NCBI GenBank assembly: GCA_031274555.1
Contig: JAISPZ010000150.1
Location: 1 to 61,102, forward strand
Source of the DNA: Bacteroidales bacterium
GTDB taxonomy: Bacteria; Bacteroidota; Bacteroidia; Bacteroidales; P3
Length of the DNA: 61,102 nt
Direction of reading: 5' to 3'
Shown here: positions 35,038-44,271 of the stretch, piece after piece
Layout: the number at the start of each line of letters is the position of its first letter
How positions within the stretch are numbered: position 1 is the first letter of the stretch
Notes under the pieces: model-generated
Seen by the model: the letters and a program-made list of their open reading frames with translations, nothing else
The model's database searches: none
Told to the model about the DNA's origin: nothing
Program-made: the position numbers and the translations under genes

Positions 35038-35727
35038 TTATTTAGTAATCACTCGTTGGGGAGAGCATAATCGCACCACCATTCCAAATCCGTGGCTTAC
35101 ACCTTTGCCCAAGCCAGCGTAATTAGGCAACAATACATTGGTTTTGAAGTGCGCATCGTAGGCGTCAAAATCAACATCCTTATAGCGCAACATTCCCACT
35201 GAAGTAAGGTCCGTGATAGTGCAGAGCACCTCCTTCTCAAAGTGTATGCCTACGCCCTTCGCAAAGGATAGAATGTTGCCGATGAGAATTTTTTCCATAA
35301 TTTCCATCTTATCTTTCAAACCCTCTGTTTGTTGGTATTTTTCGAAATTTTCACTGTTAAACGGTAACCATTTGCGTATAGAATAAGTAAACAGGCTGTC
35401 CCACTCCTGCATAAGCGTTTGCTCAACTTTTACGTTGTCGAGTTCCAGCATAACTTCACGATTGCCTATTTGTGCCATACCACCGAAGCCTGAGAAAAAT
35501 TCACCAATGCTTTCTGTACCCTCTTCTATGCAAACTATTGCAGCTTTTCCATTTATGCGTTTGTACTGAATAAGCGGATAAGCGTACCGCAAACCATCGT
35601 TGGTGTGATTGTGAAATAAGATGTTGTTTTGCCGCAACATACCGACAATTGCAGCACGAAACAGATGTATTTCGTGCTGACCTATTATGTTCTTGAAACG
35701 AACAATTAAAGTGCGGATTTTTTTCAA
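35038..35727 (-). CDS. cas6: Cas6-like CRISPR RNA endoribonuclease
   Basis: Cas6 cuts the precursor crRNA within each repeat. 229 aa. Landmarks: FRAAIVGMLRQNNILFHNHT, the strand RYAYPLIQYKRINGKAAIVC, EEGTESIGEFF and the C-terminal glycine-rich RNA-binding loop LPNYAGLGKGVSHGFGMVVR. The frame is closed upstream and has no ATG before the conserved start, so TTG at 35727 is the likely start codon. His9-type catalytic residues cannot be assigned with confidence, but two His (residues about 18 and 21, GQHEIH) are early in the protein. First gene of the cas operon. Confidence 0.85.
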   Translation of the reverse strand: MKKIRTLIVRFKNIIGQHEIHLFRAAIVGMLRQNNILFHNHTNDGLRYAYPLIQYKRINGKAAIVCIEEGTESIGEFFSGFGGMAQIGNREVMLELDNVKVEQTLMQEWDSLFTYSIRKWLPFNSENFEKYQQTEGLKDKMEIMEKILIGNILSFAKGVGIHFEKEVLCTITDLTSVGMLRYKDVDFDAYDAHFKTNVLLPNYAGLGKGVSHGFGMVVRLCSPQRVITK

Positions 35728-35786
35728 TTTTATTAAGCGTAAAATTTAAGGCAATCGCCACATTAGCAATTGCTGAGAAATTATGA

Positions 35787-35794
35787 CAAATGTA
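35787..35794 (-). promoter_or_regulatory. Minus-7 box for the cas operon
   Basis: TACATTTG on the minus strand, 60 bp upstream of the cas6 TTG start. This is the only good TAnnTTTG match I saw before cas6. Gaps further down the operon are mostly 0-75 bp, so all 14 genes to cas2 could be on one transcript. Confidence 0.6.
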
Positions 35795-35941
35795 CAGAAA
35801 ATTCTTGAATTACACACAGACGAATAAAAATATTGCCAAAATTTATAGAGGAAAGGTAAGGACATTTTGATTAAATTCGCGGAATGAATATTGAATTTGT
35901 TGATTAGAACTCACATAAATTTTTCGACATAAACACTTTTT

Positions 35942-38900
35942 ATGAATTTTAACCCACACTTTGCCCTAATAGCCACACTTTTGGCGGTTTCTTGCAAGGG
36001 AATACAATTGCCTGAAATCATTTCAAATCAAAAAAATGATTTTTGTCATTACGTAAATCCTTTTATCGGTACAGGGGGACATGGTCATACATTCCCCGGT
36101 GCGACCGCACCCTTTGGTATGATCCAGCCAAGCCCCGACACACGCCTTGACGGATGGGACGGATGTTCAGGTTATCACTATTCGGATTCTGTCGTCTATG
36201 GATTTTCTCATACGCATTTAAGTGGGACAGGATGTTCCGATTATGGAGATGTTTTACTTATGCCTTTCAACGAAGCGGGGAACACAACAACAAGCTCGAC
36301 TTTCTCTCACAATAATGAAATTGCAGTGCCCGGATACTACTCTGTATTGCTTGACAAAGGAAATATAAAAGTTGAACTTACCGCAAGCGAAAGAGTTGCT
36401 CTACACCGCTACACTTTCCCCGACATCACTTCTGCAAAAGGGGTTGTTATTGATTTAGTACACAGGGATGAAGTACTTGAAAGCAGCATATATTATGATG
36501 ATGTGAAAAAAGAAATCTATGGTATAAGAAATTCTCGTGCATGGAATCCAAATCAAAAATTGTCATACTCTATTCTTTTTAGGGATGACATTGATAAAGT
36601 TGAATTTTATAAAGACGACACGCTCGCAAGTAGTTGGGGTATCAACAAAGAAAATTGCACACTCGCAAACGGCTTATACGGTATCAACGGAAAAAACTGC
36701 AAGGCGATAGTATATTTTAAGCCACAAGTAAAAGAAGTAATCCTCAAAGTCGCAATATCAGCTAACACAACACTTTCGGCACCCGCAACACCTTCAACAC
36801 CTGCAACTCCGAAAGCACCCGCAACCACCACAACTTCCGCCTCAAACAAAGCATACAACACTGCCGCCTCAAAAAATCAGATGGAAGTTCCACACTTTCA
36901 CTTCGACACCGTTCTCGCAAATACTTACAGGCAATGGAATAAAGAACTTTCAAAAATTGAAGTTACATCAAAAGATGAAACAAGAAAAGAAATTTTCTAC
37001 ACCGCCCTCTATCATTGCATGATTGCGCCAAATCTTTTTACCGATATAGACGGCACATATCTCGGAATGGACGGCAAAATTCATAGAACCGACAGCAGGG
37101 AATATATCAGAATAGACGGCAAAATTCATAAAACTGACACAGCAATAACAGCAACAACAGCAGCAGCAGCAGCCAAAACCGACAGCGTAAATCAAATCCC
37201 TTACCACACAAAAAAAAATATTTATACAGTATTTTCTCTTTGGGACACATACCGCGCACTTCATCCACTGTTAAATCTTATAGACAAAGAGCGAAGCAGA
37301 GATTTCCTATATACATTTATCACACAATTCAAGCAGAGTGGAGCACTGCCTGTATGGGAACTTGCAGCACACGAAACAGACTGTATGATTGGCGATCATT
37401 CAATTCCTGTTATCTATGATGCTTTCCGCAGCGGAGTCATTCAACAGGACGAACGCCCGATTATGGATACTTTTCTCCACGCAATGACCGCGAGTGCGAG
37501 CCGCGACAAGAGAGGCAGAAAAGAATTTGCAAAGTATGGTTATATCCCCGCAGACAAAGACGGTGAGAGCGTTTCAAAAACACTTGAATACGCTTTCGAC
37601 GCATGGTGTATAGCAATGTCTGCGCATGAAACAGGCAAGTCTAATATCTATCACGAATATATAGAAAAGAGCCAATATTGGAAAAATATTATGGACACAA
37701 ACGGCTTTATGCATCAAAGAAAAAATGGAAATTTTACAGACGATTTTAATCCGACACAAATAAATAATTTCTACACAGAGGGCAATTCGTGGCAGTATTC
37801 AACATACATTCCGCATGATTTTAATACATGGATTGATATGCTTGGAAAAGCAAAAGCAGAGAATTTTCTTGATTCTCTTTTTATGACAAAAGCACCTTTG
37901 ACAGGTCGCGAACAGGTTGATGTTACAGGTCTTATGGGGCAGTATGCGCACGGCAATGAGCCAAGTCATCACGCATCATATCTCTACAACTATCTTGGGA
38001 AACCACACAAGACACAACAACGCGTTCGCGCCATTATGGATAAGTTATACAACAATACTCCCGACGGTCTTTGCGGAAATGACGACTGCGGGCAACTGTC
38101 GGCATGGTATGTATTCAGCGCAATAGGATTTTATCCTGTATGCCCTGGTAGCGGGCAGTACGCAATAGGCTCACCCGTTTTCGACGAAGTAAAAATCCAT
38201 CTTCACAACGGTCGCACAATTACGATAATTTGCGAAAATCAAAGCAGAAAAAATTGTTACATTCAAAATATGACTAATGGCGAAAAGCCGTACCAACGTT
38301 CATATATTTCGACAGATAATTTATTCGGATACGACACTGTGTCCTCTCTCAAATTTGTTATGGGCAGTAAACCTAATGACGAATGGTGCAAGAATATGCC
38401 AGAAAGTAAAATCAGTAAAGACCTGATTGTGCTCAATCCTGTAATAAAAATTATGAGCAACAATTCACCTTTTTTTAACGATAGCACACTCGTCATTATA
38501 GATAAAATGTTTGACACAAACGTAAAAATATATTATACTCTTGATAACTCCGAGCAGTATAATAATTTATATGAAAAACCATTTTGGATAAAGAGAGATG
38601 CTACTGTGAAAGCCGTATCCTGCAAGGGATTTCCTCATACGAGTATGAAAAATAAATTCAGCAAAACAGAAACAGCGAATTTTTATTTGTACAAAAAAGA
38701 CAAGACAATAAATATTCTTTCAACGCCGAGTAAGATGTACTGTGACGGTGGAGATTTTGCCCTTATCGATGGACTTCGTGCGCCTGACAACTATGCTCTC
38801 GGCGGTTGGCACGGCTATCAAAACACCGATTTTGATGCTGTCATAGACCTGCTTTCCGTCCGTTCCATAAGCAACATCGGCGCAGGATTTTTGCAAAATA

Positions 38901-39175
38901 CAGGCGCGTGGATTGTGTTCCCTACCGCACTCGAAATAGATATTTCCAAAGACGGCATCAACTACGAACATTACGGCACTTACGCAAATAATCATCCCGC
39001 TGATGATTATACGCCTTTAAAGCGCGATTTTGTTATACAGAAAAATGCCTCTGCGCGTTACGTGCGCATAAAAGCAAAAGACTACGGAACGTTACCAGAG
39101 TGGCATTCAGGAAAAGGCTATCGTTCCATGATGTTTATTGACGAAGTACTCATCACATCACCTATCGTGCACTGA
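35942..39175 (+). CDS. GH92 alpha-mannosidase-like lipoprotein
   Basis: 1077 aa. The N-terminus FALIATLLAVSC is a lipoprotein signal, so the enzyme is probably surface or periplasmic. The GH92 signature runs YVNPFIGTGGHGHTFPGATA, PFGMIQPSPDTR, GFSHTHLSGTGC. Later come YTVFSLWDTYRALHPLLNLI, NEPSHHASYLYNYLGKPHKT and GNDDCGQLSAWYVFSAIGFY with the acidic general-acid/base region. GH92 enzymes are exo-acting calcium-dependent mannosidases on N-glycans. The C-terminus adds a chitobiase-like segment and an F5/8-type carbohydrate-binding domain (residues about 930-1075). Two low-complexity inserts are odd: Ala/Pro/Thr (about 278-302) and Thr/Ala (about 400-412). The 3' end overlaps ispD by 14 bp. Confidence 0.93.
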   Translation: MNFNPHFALIATLLAVSCKGIQLPEIISNQKNDFCHYVNPFIGTGGHGHTFPGATAPFGMIQPSPDTRLDGWDGCSGYHYSDSVVYGFSHTHLSGTGCSDYGDVLLMPFNEAGNTTTSSTFSHNNEIAVPGYYSVLLDKGNIKVELTASERVALHRYTFPDITSAKGVVIDLVHRDEVLESSIYYDDVKKEIYGIRNSRAWNPNQKLSYSILFRDDIDKVEFYKDDTLASSWGINKENCTLANGLYGINGKNCKAIVYFKPQVKEVILKVAISANTTLSAPATPSTPATPKAPATTTTSASNKAYNTAASKNQMEVPHFHFDTVLANTYRQWNKELSKIEVTSKDETRKEIFYTALYHCMIAPNLFTDIDGTYLGMDGKIHRTDSREYIRIDGKIHKTDTAITATTAAAAAKTDSVNQIPYHTKKNIYTVFSLWDTYRALHPLLNLIDKERSRDFLYTFITQFKQSGALPVWELAAHETDCMIGDHSIPVIYDAFRSGVIQQDERPIMDTFLHAMTASASRDKRGRKEFAKYGYIPADKDGESVSKTLEYAFDAWCIAMSAHETGKSNIYHEYIEKSQYWKNIMDTNGFMHQRKNGNFTDDFNPTQINNFYTEGNSWQYSTYIPHDFNTWIDMLGKAKAENFLDSLFMTKAPLTGREQVDVTGLMGQYAHGNEPSHHASYLYNYLGKPHKTQQRVRAIMDKLYNNTPDGLCGNDDCGQLSAWYVFSAIGFYPVCPGSGQYAIGSPVFDEVKIHLHNGRTITIICENQSRKNCYIQNMTNGEKPYQRSYISTDNLFGYDTVSSLKFVMGSKPNDEWCKNMPESKISKDLIVLNPVIKIMSNNSPFFNDSTLVIIDKMFDTNVKIYYTLDNSEQYNNLYEKPFWIKRDATVKAVSCKGFPHTSMKNKFSKTETANFYLYKKDKTINILSTPSKMYCDGGDFALIDGLRAPDNYALGGWHGYQNTDFDAVIDLLSVRSISNIGAGFLQNTGAWIVFPTALEIDISKDGINYEHYGTYANNHPADDYTPLKRDFVIQKNASARYVRIKAKDYGTLPEWHSGKGYRSMMFIDEVLITSPIVH

Positions 39176-39863
39176 CATCAAGATTGTCAGAAAGTTTGTT
39201 TGGAACACCAAAAGTATATTTAAAGTTTTTTTCGTCGCCTTGTGCTATGCCAATTTTTTCGTGGTTAAGATATTTTAAAACGACACCACAATCGTCTGTA
39301 GCGGTAAAATTCCCGTCTTTCTTTGCACTGTTGTAAGCCTCACGGATAGTTGAGATTTTGAAGCCCTGAGGAGTTTGTACCTGCAAAATAAACTGTCTGT
39401 CGGGAATATCTTTTATATTATTTTTATCATCATTCATTTGCGCAATAGTATCGGTAGCGGGAATTGCAGCCGTAACAGCATTATAATTCTTCATCATTTC
39501 TAAAACTCTATCTATAATTTCGCTGCTCACGTAAGGTCTTGCCGCGTCGTGAAAAAGCACGATTGTATCGTCCTTTTCATTACCAAGTGCTTGCAGCACA
39601 TTCATACTTGAATTAAATCTTTCATCTCCCCCACTCACGATCTTTGTCACTTTGCACCAGTTATTTTCTCTACTGACCTCGTCCTGATACCCATCAGGAA
39701 CAACTATTACGACCTCGTCTATCTGCGGATGTTTATTAAATGTTTCAACGCTGCAGGCATACATTTTTCTTCCATCTATAATATCAAATTGTTTCGGAAC
39801 ATTCCCGCCCCAACGCCTGCTTTTTCCTGCTGCAAGGATAATTGCAATATTTTTTGCTTTCAT
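39162..39863 (-). CDS. ispD: 2-C-methyl-D-erythritol 4-phosphate cytidylyltransferase
   Basis: IspD makes CDP-methylerythritol in the MEP isoprenoid pathway. 233 aa. The N-terminal nucleotide-binding motif is IILAAGKSRRWGGNVPKQF. Other hallmarks are VLFHDAARPYVS, AAIPATDTIAQ and LQVQTPQGFK. Complete. TAAATTTG at 39868-39875 lies only 5 bp before the ATG, so the mRNA may have almost no leader. Converges on and overlaps the GH92 gene by 14 bp. Confidence 0.95.
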   Translation of the reverse strand: MKAKNIAIILAAGKSRRWGGNVPKQFDIIDGRKMYACSVETFNKHPQIDEVVIVVPDGYQDEVSRENNWCKVTKIVSGGDERFNSSMNVLQALGNEKDDTIVLFHDAARPYVSSEIIDRVLEMMKNYNAVTAAIPATDTIAQMNDDKNNIKDIPDRQFILQVQTPQGFKISTIREAYNSAKKDGNFTATDDCGVVLKYLNHEKIGIAQGDEKNFKYTFGVPNKLSDNLDVSAR

Positions 39864-39867
39864 TTTT

Positions 39868-39875
39868 CAAATTTA
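39868..39875 (-). promoter_or_regulatory. Minus-7 box for ispD (near-leaderless)
   Basis: TAAATTTG on the minus strand ends 5 bp before the ispD ATG, which would put the transcription start at or next to the start codon. Confidence 0.5.
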
Positions 39876-39944
39876 CGTGAAACTTTCCAATTTATACACA
39901 GATAAATAAAAAAATTATAAAATAAAAAATGTACAAAAAATGAG

Positions 39945-39952
39945 TATATTTG
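39945..39952 (+). promoter_or_regulatory. Minus-7 box for the paired barrel genes
   Basis: TATATTTG followed by C, 11 bp before the ATG at 39963. Confidence 0.6.
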
Positions 39953-39962
39953 CACGATATTT

Positions 39963-40580
39963 ATGTCTTTGAGAAAACATTTTATTTTGTTTGTAGCTAT
40001 CGTCTTGTGTGCGACTTATTCTGCCAGTGGGCAATTTAGGCACGTACGGAAGCCCGAAGCACTTTTTGCGAGCGAAGATAAGCCCGCACGCAACGGCATT
40101 ACGATAGAAGCTGTACCGTTCTTTTTTAACGGCTTTTCGCTTGCATACGAAAGGTATCTCGCAAAAGGACACTGGCTTGTTCTGCAACCCACATATTACA
40201 CTACTATAAATTATGCGTCATCCCGCAAAGATGACATACAGAATATGCAAGGGTTTTCCATTGCACTGTATCACCGTTACACATACTATACTATTGAGAG
40301 CGTTGGATTTGGTCTTTATTTGCAATGGGGTGGAATGTATTATCAGAACCATATCGTCCAAGTTAAGGGAGAGGCGAACGATATAAGAAAAGTTGGAATC
40401 GACATTGCAATGGGGTTTCGTCAAACCATTATCCGTCCATTATATTTTACTTTTTATGTAGGATACGGTGAGCGATTTATTATTCAGAACAAGAACAAAG
40501 TATATATGAAAAATGTTTTTGACCATGGTTATGGCGGCACTGCGTTAAGTATTGGTTTTGGTCTTGGTTTTAGATTTTAA
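39963..40580 (+). CDS. Outer-membrane beta-barrel protein (DUF3575-like)
   Basis: 205 aa with the signal peptide MSLRKHFILFVAIVLCATYS and a cleavage site near ASG-QF. The mature part has amphipathic strands rich in aromatic residues (AVPFFFNGFSLAYERYL, YFTFYVGYGERFIIQ) and ends LSIGFGLGFRF with a C-terminal Phe, as expected for a Bam-inserted barrel. Probably an eight-stranded barrel of about 185 residues, function unknown. Stop and next start overlap by one base (TAATG). Confidence 0.75.
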   Translation: MSLRKHFILFVAIVLCATYSASGQFRHVRKPEALFASEDKPARNGITIEAVPFFFNGFSLAYERYLAKGHWLVLQPTYYTTINYASSRKDDIQNMQGFSIALYHRYTYYTIESVGFGLYLQWGGMYYQNHIVQVKGEANDIRKVGIDIAMGFRQTIIRPLYFTFYVGYGERFIIQNKNKVYMKNVFDHGYGGTALSIGFGLGFRF

Positions 40581-41206
40581 TGCGTATGAAACGAATATCT
40601 ATCTTATTTTTTGTTTTGTTTATATGCTCTGCGTGTTTGTACGGGCAGGGGACAAAGTATAATAAGACAGATATACTACATCCTGTATTCTCCGAAAAAG
40701 CGATTGTGAGCTTAGTGCCTGTTCCGCTTATTTTTAACGGATTTCGTGTTGATGCGGATGTTCGGCTTACAGATAATGTATGGCTTAATATTGCTCCACG
40801 TATCAATATTAAAAATGCGCTTGATACAAATTCTAAATTTGTTTTTGGAGGCAGTTTCGATCTGAATGCCCGCTATTATATTAAAAACAAGCCACTCGGT
40901 TTTTATGTTTCGGCAGGTCTTGGAATTGAATATAATCATTTGGGAGCTATTGTAAAAAAGACAAAAGAATATTACGAAGTTGATGCCTTACGCTTTGGCG
41001 GACAAACACATCTTGGATATTCTTTACGTCTGTGGCCACGTTGCATTTTAGATATTTACTTAGGCGCAACATTCCGTTATTCTTCAAATTCTTTTTCCTC
41101 CGACAAATACAGGAACATTGTTAATAACAGCCGTCCAAACCCTTTTAGCTACCACTTCAGTGGACTTTGCTTCGATGGTGGGATTAGGATTGGCATTATG
41201 CTGTAA
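40580..41206 (+). CDS. Outer-membrane beta-barrel protein, paired with 39963
   Basis: 208 aa. Signal peptide MKRISILFFVLFICSACLYG (ATG at 40580 or two codons later). The barrel pattern is like the previous gene: VSLVPVPLIFNGFRVDADVR, LGFYVSAGLGIEYNHLGA, RCILDIYLGATFRY, ending FDGGIRIGIML. The shared VP..FNGF motif after the signal shows the two are diverged duplicates. Translationally coupled to the first. Possible subunits or variants of one surface structure. Confidence 0.75.
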   Translation: MRMKRISILFFVLFICSACLYGQGTKYNKTDILHPVFSEKAIVSLVPVPLIFNGFRVDADVRLTDNVWLNIAPRINIKNALDTNSKFVFGGSFDLNARYYIKNKPLGFYVSAGLGIEYNHLGAIVKKTKEYYEVDALRFGGQTHLGYSLRLWPRCILDIYLGATFRYSSNSFSSDKYRNIVNNSRPNPFSYHFSGLCFDGGIRIGIML

Positions 41207-41257
41207 TTACACCGCTTTTTCTGTTTTGTGGACAACAGCAACGCAGATACTCTATCA

Positions 41258-42232
41258 TCAAACAATTTTTTCAAGGCACAAAGACAGCCCTTCATCTAAC
41301 GTTACCTTTGGCGACCACCCTGTGCGCGTTCTTATTTTTTCTATGTTAAGTAGCCTGCGTAAAGGGTCGGCGGTTCGTTCACCTTTATACGTAATAGTTA
41401 CCTTTTTTCCCATTTTATCGGCAATCGTTTGCACTAAGTCTGGTATTAAAATTTCTTCCGTTGTTCCTGCATTATAAACAGAACCGTCCAATGCCTCTGG
41501 TGTTTCAAGAAGTGATATAACGGCATCACAACTGTCGTAGTTATGCAAAAAAGTGCGATATGTCTTACGCGCATTTTCGAGCAATTGAACATTATCACCA
41601 TTAAGTAACGAATAAATTGTATATGGAATAATATGTTCGGGATAAAGTTCACTGTCGGAATAAACATTGGCGAAACGGATTGAACAGCCTTTTATAAGAC
41701 CGTTTTCCACTGCTTCTTTCATGAAAAATTCCGTAAGTAATTTTCCGGTCGCGTAAGATGTGCGCAGGCTATTTTCAGCAGTAGAAAATAACAGCAAATC
41801 GTTTTCCAATACTCCACCCTCTTTGTATGAACCGAAAGAATATACTTCGGAAGTACTGCAATTGATATACGTTTTTGCTCCCAGACGAATAGCCATTTCG
41901 AGAAAATTTTTCATACTAATAACATTAGTTTCAAATGTTGCCTGCGGAATATAAAAGTATTTGGTATGAACGACTGCGGCGCAATTTATAAAATGTAATT
42001 CACCATGCTTCTCACCTAACAACGTTTCTAAAACTATCATCTGCCCGGTACAATTAATATCAAATTCAAAAAATGTAAAATCGGGATGTTCGAGAACGTC
42101 TTTTATCGTATCAATAGAGCTGGCAAAAAAATTATCAAAGCCAATAACTTTATACCCTTTTTTCAACAATCTTCGTACTGTTTCACTCCCTGTCATTCCT
42201 GCAGCACCACTTATAACTACTAATCTTTCCAT
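41258..42232 (-). CDS. NAD-dependent epimerase/dehydratase
   Basis: 324 aa from the ATG at 42232, one base after the phosphoesterase stop. Extended short-chain dehydrogenase: the Rossmann motif is VVISGAAGMTGSETVRRLLK (GxxGxxG), the catalytic SYATGK supplies Tyr and Lys (YxxxK), and INCSTSEVYSFG supplies the Ser/Thr. Substrate likely a nucleotide sugar. It is the last gene of the leftward phosphonate-like cluster, so it might act on the sugar to which the head group is attached. Converges on the barrel genes. Confidence 0.85.
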   Translation of the reverse strand: MERLVVISGAAGMTGSETVRRLLKKGYKVIGFDNFFASSIDTIKDVLEHPDFTFFEFDINCTGQMIVLETLLGEKHGELHFINCAAVVHTKYFYIPQATFETNVISMKNFLEMAIRLGAKTYINCSTSEVYSFGSYKEGGVLENDLLLFSTAENSLRTSYATGKLLTEFFMKEAVENGLIKGCSIRFANVYSDSELYPEHIIPYTIYSLLNGDNVQLLENARKTYRTFLHNYDSCDAVISLLETPEALDGSVYNAGTTEEILIPDLVQTIADKMGKKVTITYKGERTADPLRRLLNIEKIRTRTGWSPKVTLDEGLSLCLEKIV

Positions 42233-42233
42233 T

Positions 42234-42941
42234 TTATACTCCAAATATTAAACGATTTTTATAAAAGACATCAAATTCTTCCGTGAAAAAACTTTGCTCT
42301 AATTTGATGTCGTATGGGACTTTGTAATAATTAAATTCTTCTGTTTCCGTATCCATAACCATATATTGCGCATTAGGGCAATGATTTCTTGGTTGCCCGA
42401 CAGAGCCGGGATTTAAAAAAATAGTTTTTTTCTTATTCCGCATATTTAGATTTTCCGTTTCATAAAATATTTCTAATAAATGGGGAATGTGTGTGTGACC
42501 TGAAATAACAAAATCGTATTTGCGATATTTTGTATCCTGCATTTCCGAATACGACATCTTTCCCCAATATGGATTTGATAAATCACCATGAATAAACAAT
42601 ATATTATCATGTTCAATAAAGGCATTGTTGTTTTTATCAATAAATTTCATCGAACTGACATCTAACACTTGCCGTGTAAGGCGCGAAGATGTCACACCTC
42701 GGGGTGAAGAAAATTTGCTGTCTTCACCACCATTGAGTGCTTTTTCATGATTGCCACACAAAACAATATGTGGCGACATATTTTGAATATATTCGACAGT
42801 TTCATTTGGGCGCGGACCATAGTCTATGTAATCACCCAATATCACTATTTTGGCAGGCGTATTTAACGCAAGAAAATGCTCATAACAGGCTTGCAATGCT
42901 GTTAAGTTGGAGTGTATATCCGAAAAAATAGCGTATTTCAT
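42234..42941 (-). CDS. Calcineurin-like phosphoesterase (YfcE/MJ0936 type)
   Basis: 235 aa from the ATG at 42941 (MKYAIFSDIHSNLTALQACY). Metal ligands are visible in order: FSDIHSN, VILGDYIDYGP, LCGNHEKAL, FIHGD and VISGHTHIPHLLE, then LNPGSVGQPR. This is a single-domain metallophosphoesterase, probably acting on phosphodiesters or small phosphate esters. The upstream 22 codons of the open frame are repeat DNA, not protein. In an operon with the epimerase. Confidence 0.9.
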   Translation of the reverse strand: MKYAIFSDIHSNLTALQACYEHFLALNTPAKIVILGDYIDYGPRPNETVEYIQNMSPHIVLCGNHEKALNGGEDSKFSSPRGVTSSRLTRQVLDVSSMKFIDKNNNAFIEHDNILFIHGDLSNPYWGKMSYSEMQDTKYRKYDFVISGHTHIPHLLEIFYETENLNMRNKKKTIFLNPGSVGQPRNHCPNAQYMVMDTETEEFNYYKVPYDIKLEQSFFTEEFDVFYKNRLIFGV

Positions 42942-43117
42942 ACGTATATTAATTGTTGTAAATAGGTCGTATGGAACTCGCACATAAACATTTGTCGTGG
43001 GTGTCAAACATTTTCCCTGCTCGTTTCATACGTTTATTAATTGTTATAAATAGGTCGTATGGAACTCGCAAATAAACATTTGTCGTGGGCGTCAAACATT
43101 TTCCCTGCTCGTTTCAC
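42942..43117 (-). repeat. Start-codon-abutting dispersed element, tandem copies B and C
   Basis: Two 88-bp direct repeats (42942-43026 and 43027-43117) differing at few positions. Copy B ends exactly at the ATG of the phosphoesterase. Copy C runs into the stop codon of the upstream dehydrogenase. Each has CATACG...CGTATG arms and the block CATTTGTCGTGGG. Same family as 28275-28352 and, more distantly, 49492-49552. Confidence 0.85.
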
Positions 43118-44271
43118 AGCCGTTTTTCTATTATGTTCGTTATTATTTCTGTGGCAACATCATTGCTTTGGTCAATATTTACTTGCTTTGGCAATATGTA
43201 GCCGAAGTGTTTTTTTGTTTTCTCAATTAACTCGTCCGTATAGAATAACATTCCATTTTCTACGTTCTCTATCCCATCCAAATAAATAGATTTTCTATTT
43301 AATTCCTGCATTTGTGAGAGCGTAAAATAATCTTCATTAATTGTAACATCAGAACCATTGATATTAACAGGATAGCCACCAATCAGTCCCATTGCACCAG
43401 GAATATGTAGCGTTTGCTTCGTTTGCGTAGAAATTGCTCTAAGTATTGTTGAAATAATCTCGAAATTACTGCTTGCATTCATCATATTTCGCTTGGCATC
43501 CACAGGCATTGGAATAGCACAGGAAGCAAATATTTTCGATAAATCGACTTGCACGTTTTCATTATTGTAGCGAATAGCAATCAGTGGTGTAACCCCTTCG
43601 GTCTGTCCCTCTTTGCTTATTACAACATCGTGAAAATGACTCACAGCAAGTGTTATCTCAATATTATCGACATCTTTAATGCGACATTCTTTTGCGACTG
43701 CAAATCTAATTCGTGGAATTAAATGATTGAGGTTTCCACTGCCGAAATCAGGGTACAATTTTCCCGCTGTTTTTATCCAAGCGTTTACTGCATCCGAATA
43801 AGAAGTATTTATCACTATCGGATTTGTACCGCTATCCTGCACCGCCTGCATAATATTCTTAATATATTTTACGGATAAAGGCGACCAAATTCCATAAGCT
43901 CTAACCGTATTCCATGAGATAGAACCGTATTTTAAGTTGCTGTATGCACGCGAAGAATTTACAATAAAATCAGGATTTATTTTTCCGATAACATCTGCTA
44001 ATTGGGATATATTATTGAGGTCTGCCTCGTGGATAAAGCAGAACGTAAACGGACGTTTTCTTATGCCTGCGGCGACTTGCGCAATGTTTAAGTCACATTG
44101 CATTTTTTCTTGCGACCGTCCAATGATATGTAGTTCTATTCCGTAATCAAGATCCAGTAAATAGTTCAATAAATAATTACCTACGCTTCCCAATCCTGCA
44201 ATGGCTATCTTTATTGGCTGATTGGTGTTTAATTTGTTGGAAAGATTTGTCAATTTTTCGTTCGTTGTCAT
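43114..44271 (-). CDS. LDH/MDH-superfamily-like dehydrogenase
   Basis: 385 aa from the ATG at 44271, which overlaps the preceding stop by 4 bp. The N-terminal NAD-binding motif is IAIAGLGSVGNYLLNYLLDL (GxGxxG), followed by IHIIGRSQEKMQ. The middle resembles lactate/malate dehydrogenase: a strand IVINTSYSDAVNAWI in place of ANPVDxxT, and LNHLIPRIRFAVAKE in place of LDxxRF. SHFHDVVIS lies where the catalytic GEHGDS is expected, so His may be kept. Overall divergent. In this cluster it might reduce a phosphono-keto acid or aldehyde; that is inference only. Confidence 0.6.
   Translation of the reverse strand: MTTNEKLTNLSNKLNTNQPIKIAIAGLGSVGNYLLNYLLDLDYGIELHIIGRSQEKMQCDLNIAQVAAGIRKRPFTFCFIHEADLNNISQLADVIGKINPDFIVNSSRAYSNLKYGSISWNTVRAYGIWSPLSVKYIKNIMQAVQDSGTNPIVINTSYSDAVNAWIKTAGKLYPDFGSGNLNHLIPRIRFAVAKECRIKDVDNIEITLAVSHFHDVVISKEGQTEGVTPLIAIRYNNENVQVDLSKIFASCAIPMPVDAKRNMMNASSNFEIISTILRAISTQTKQTLHIPGAMGLIGGYPVNINGSDVTINEDYFTLSQMQELNRKSIYLDGIENVENGMLFYTDELIEKTKKHFGYILPKQVNIDQSNDVATEIITNIIEKRL

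Noticed and set aside
41207-41257. Terminator between convergent genes
   Set aside because: No convincing stem followed by a T-run could be found.
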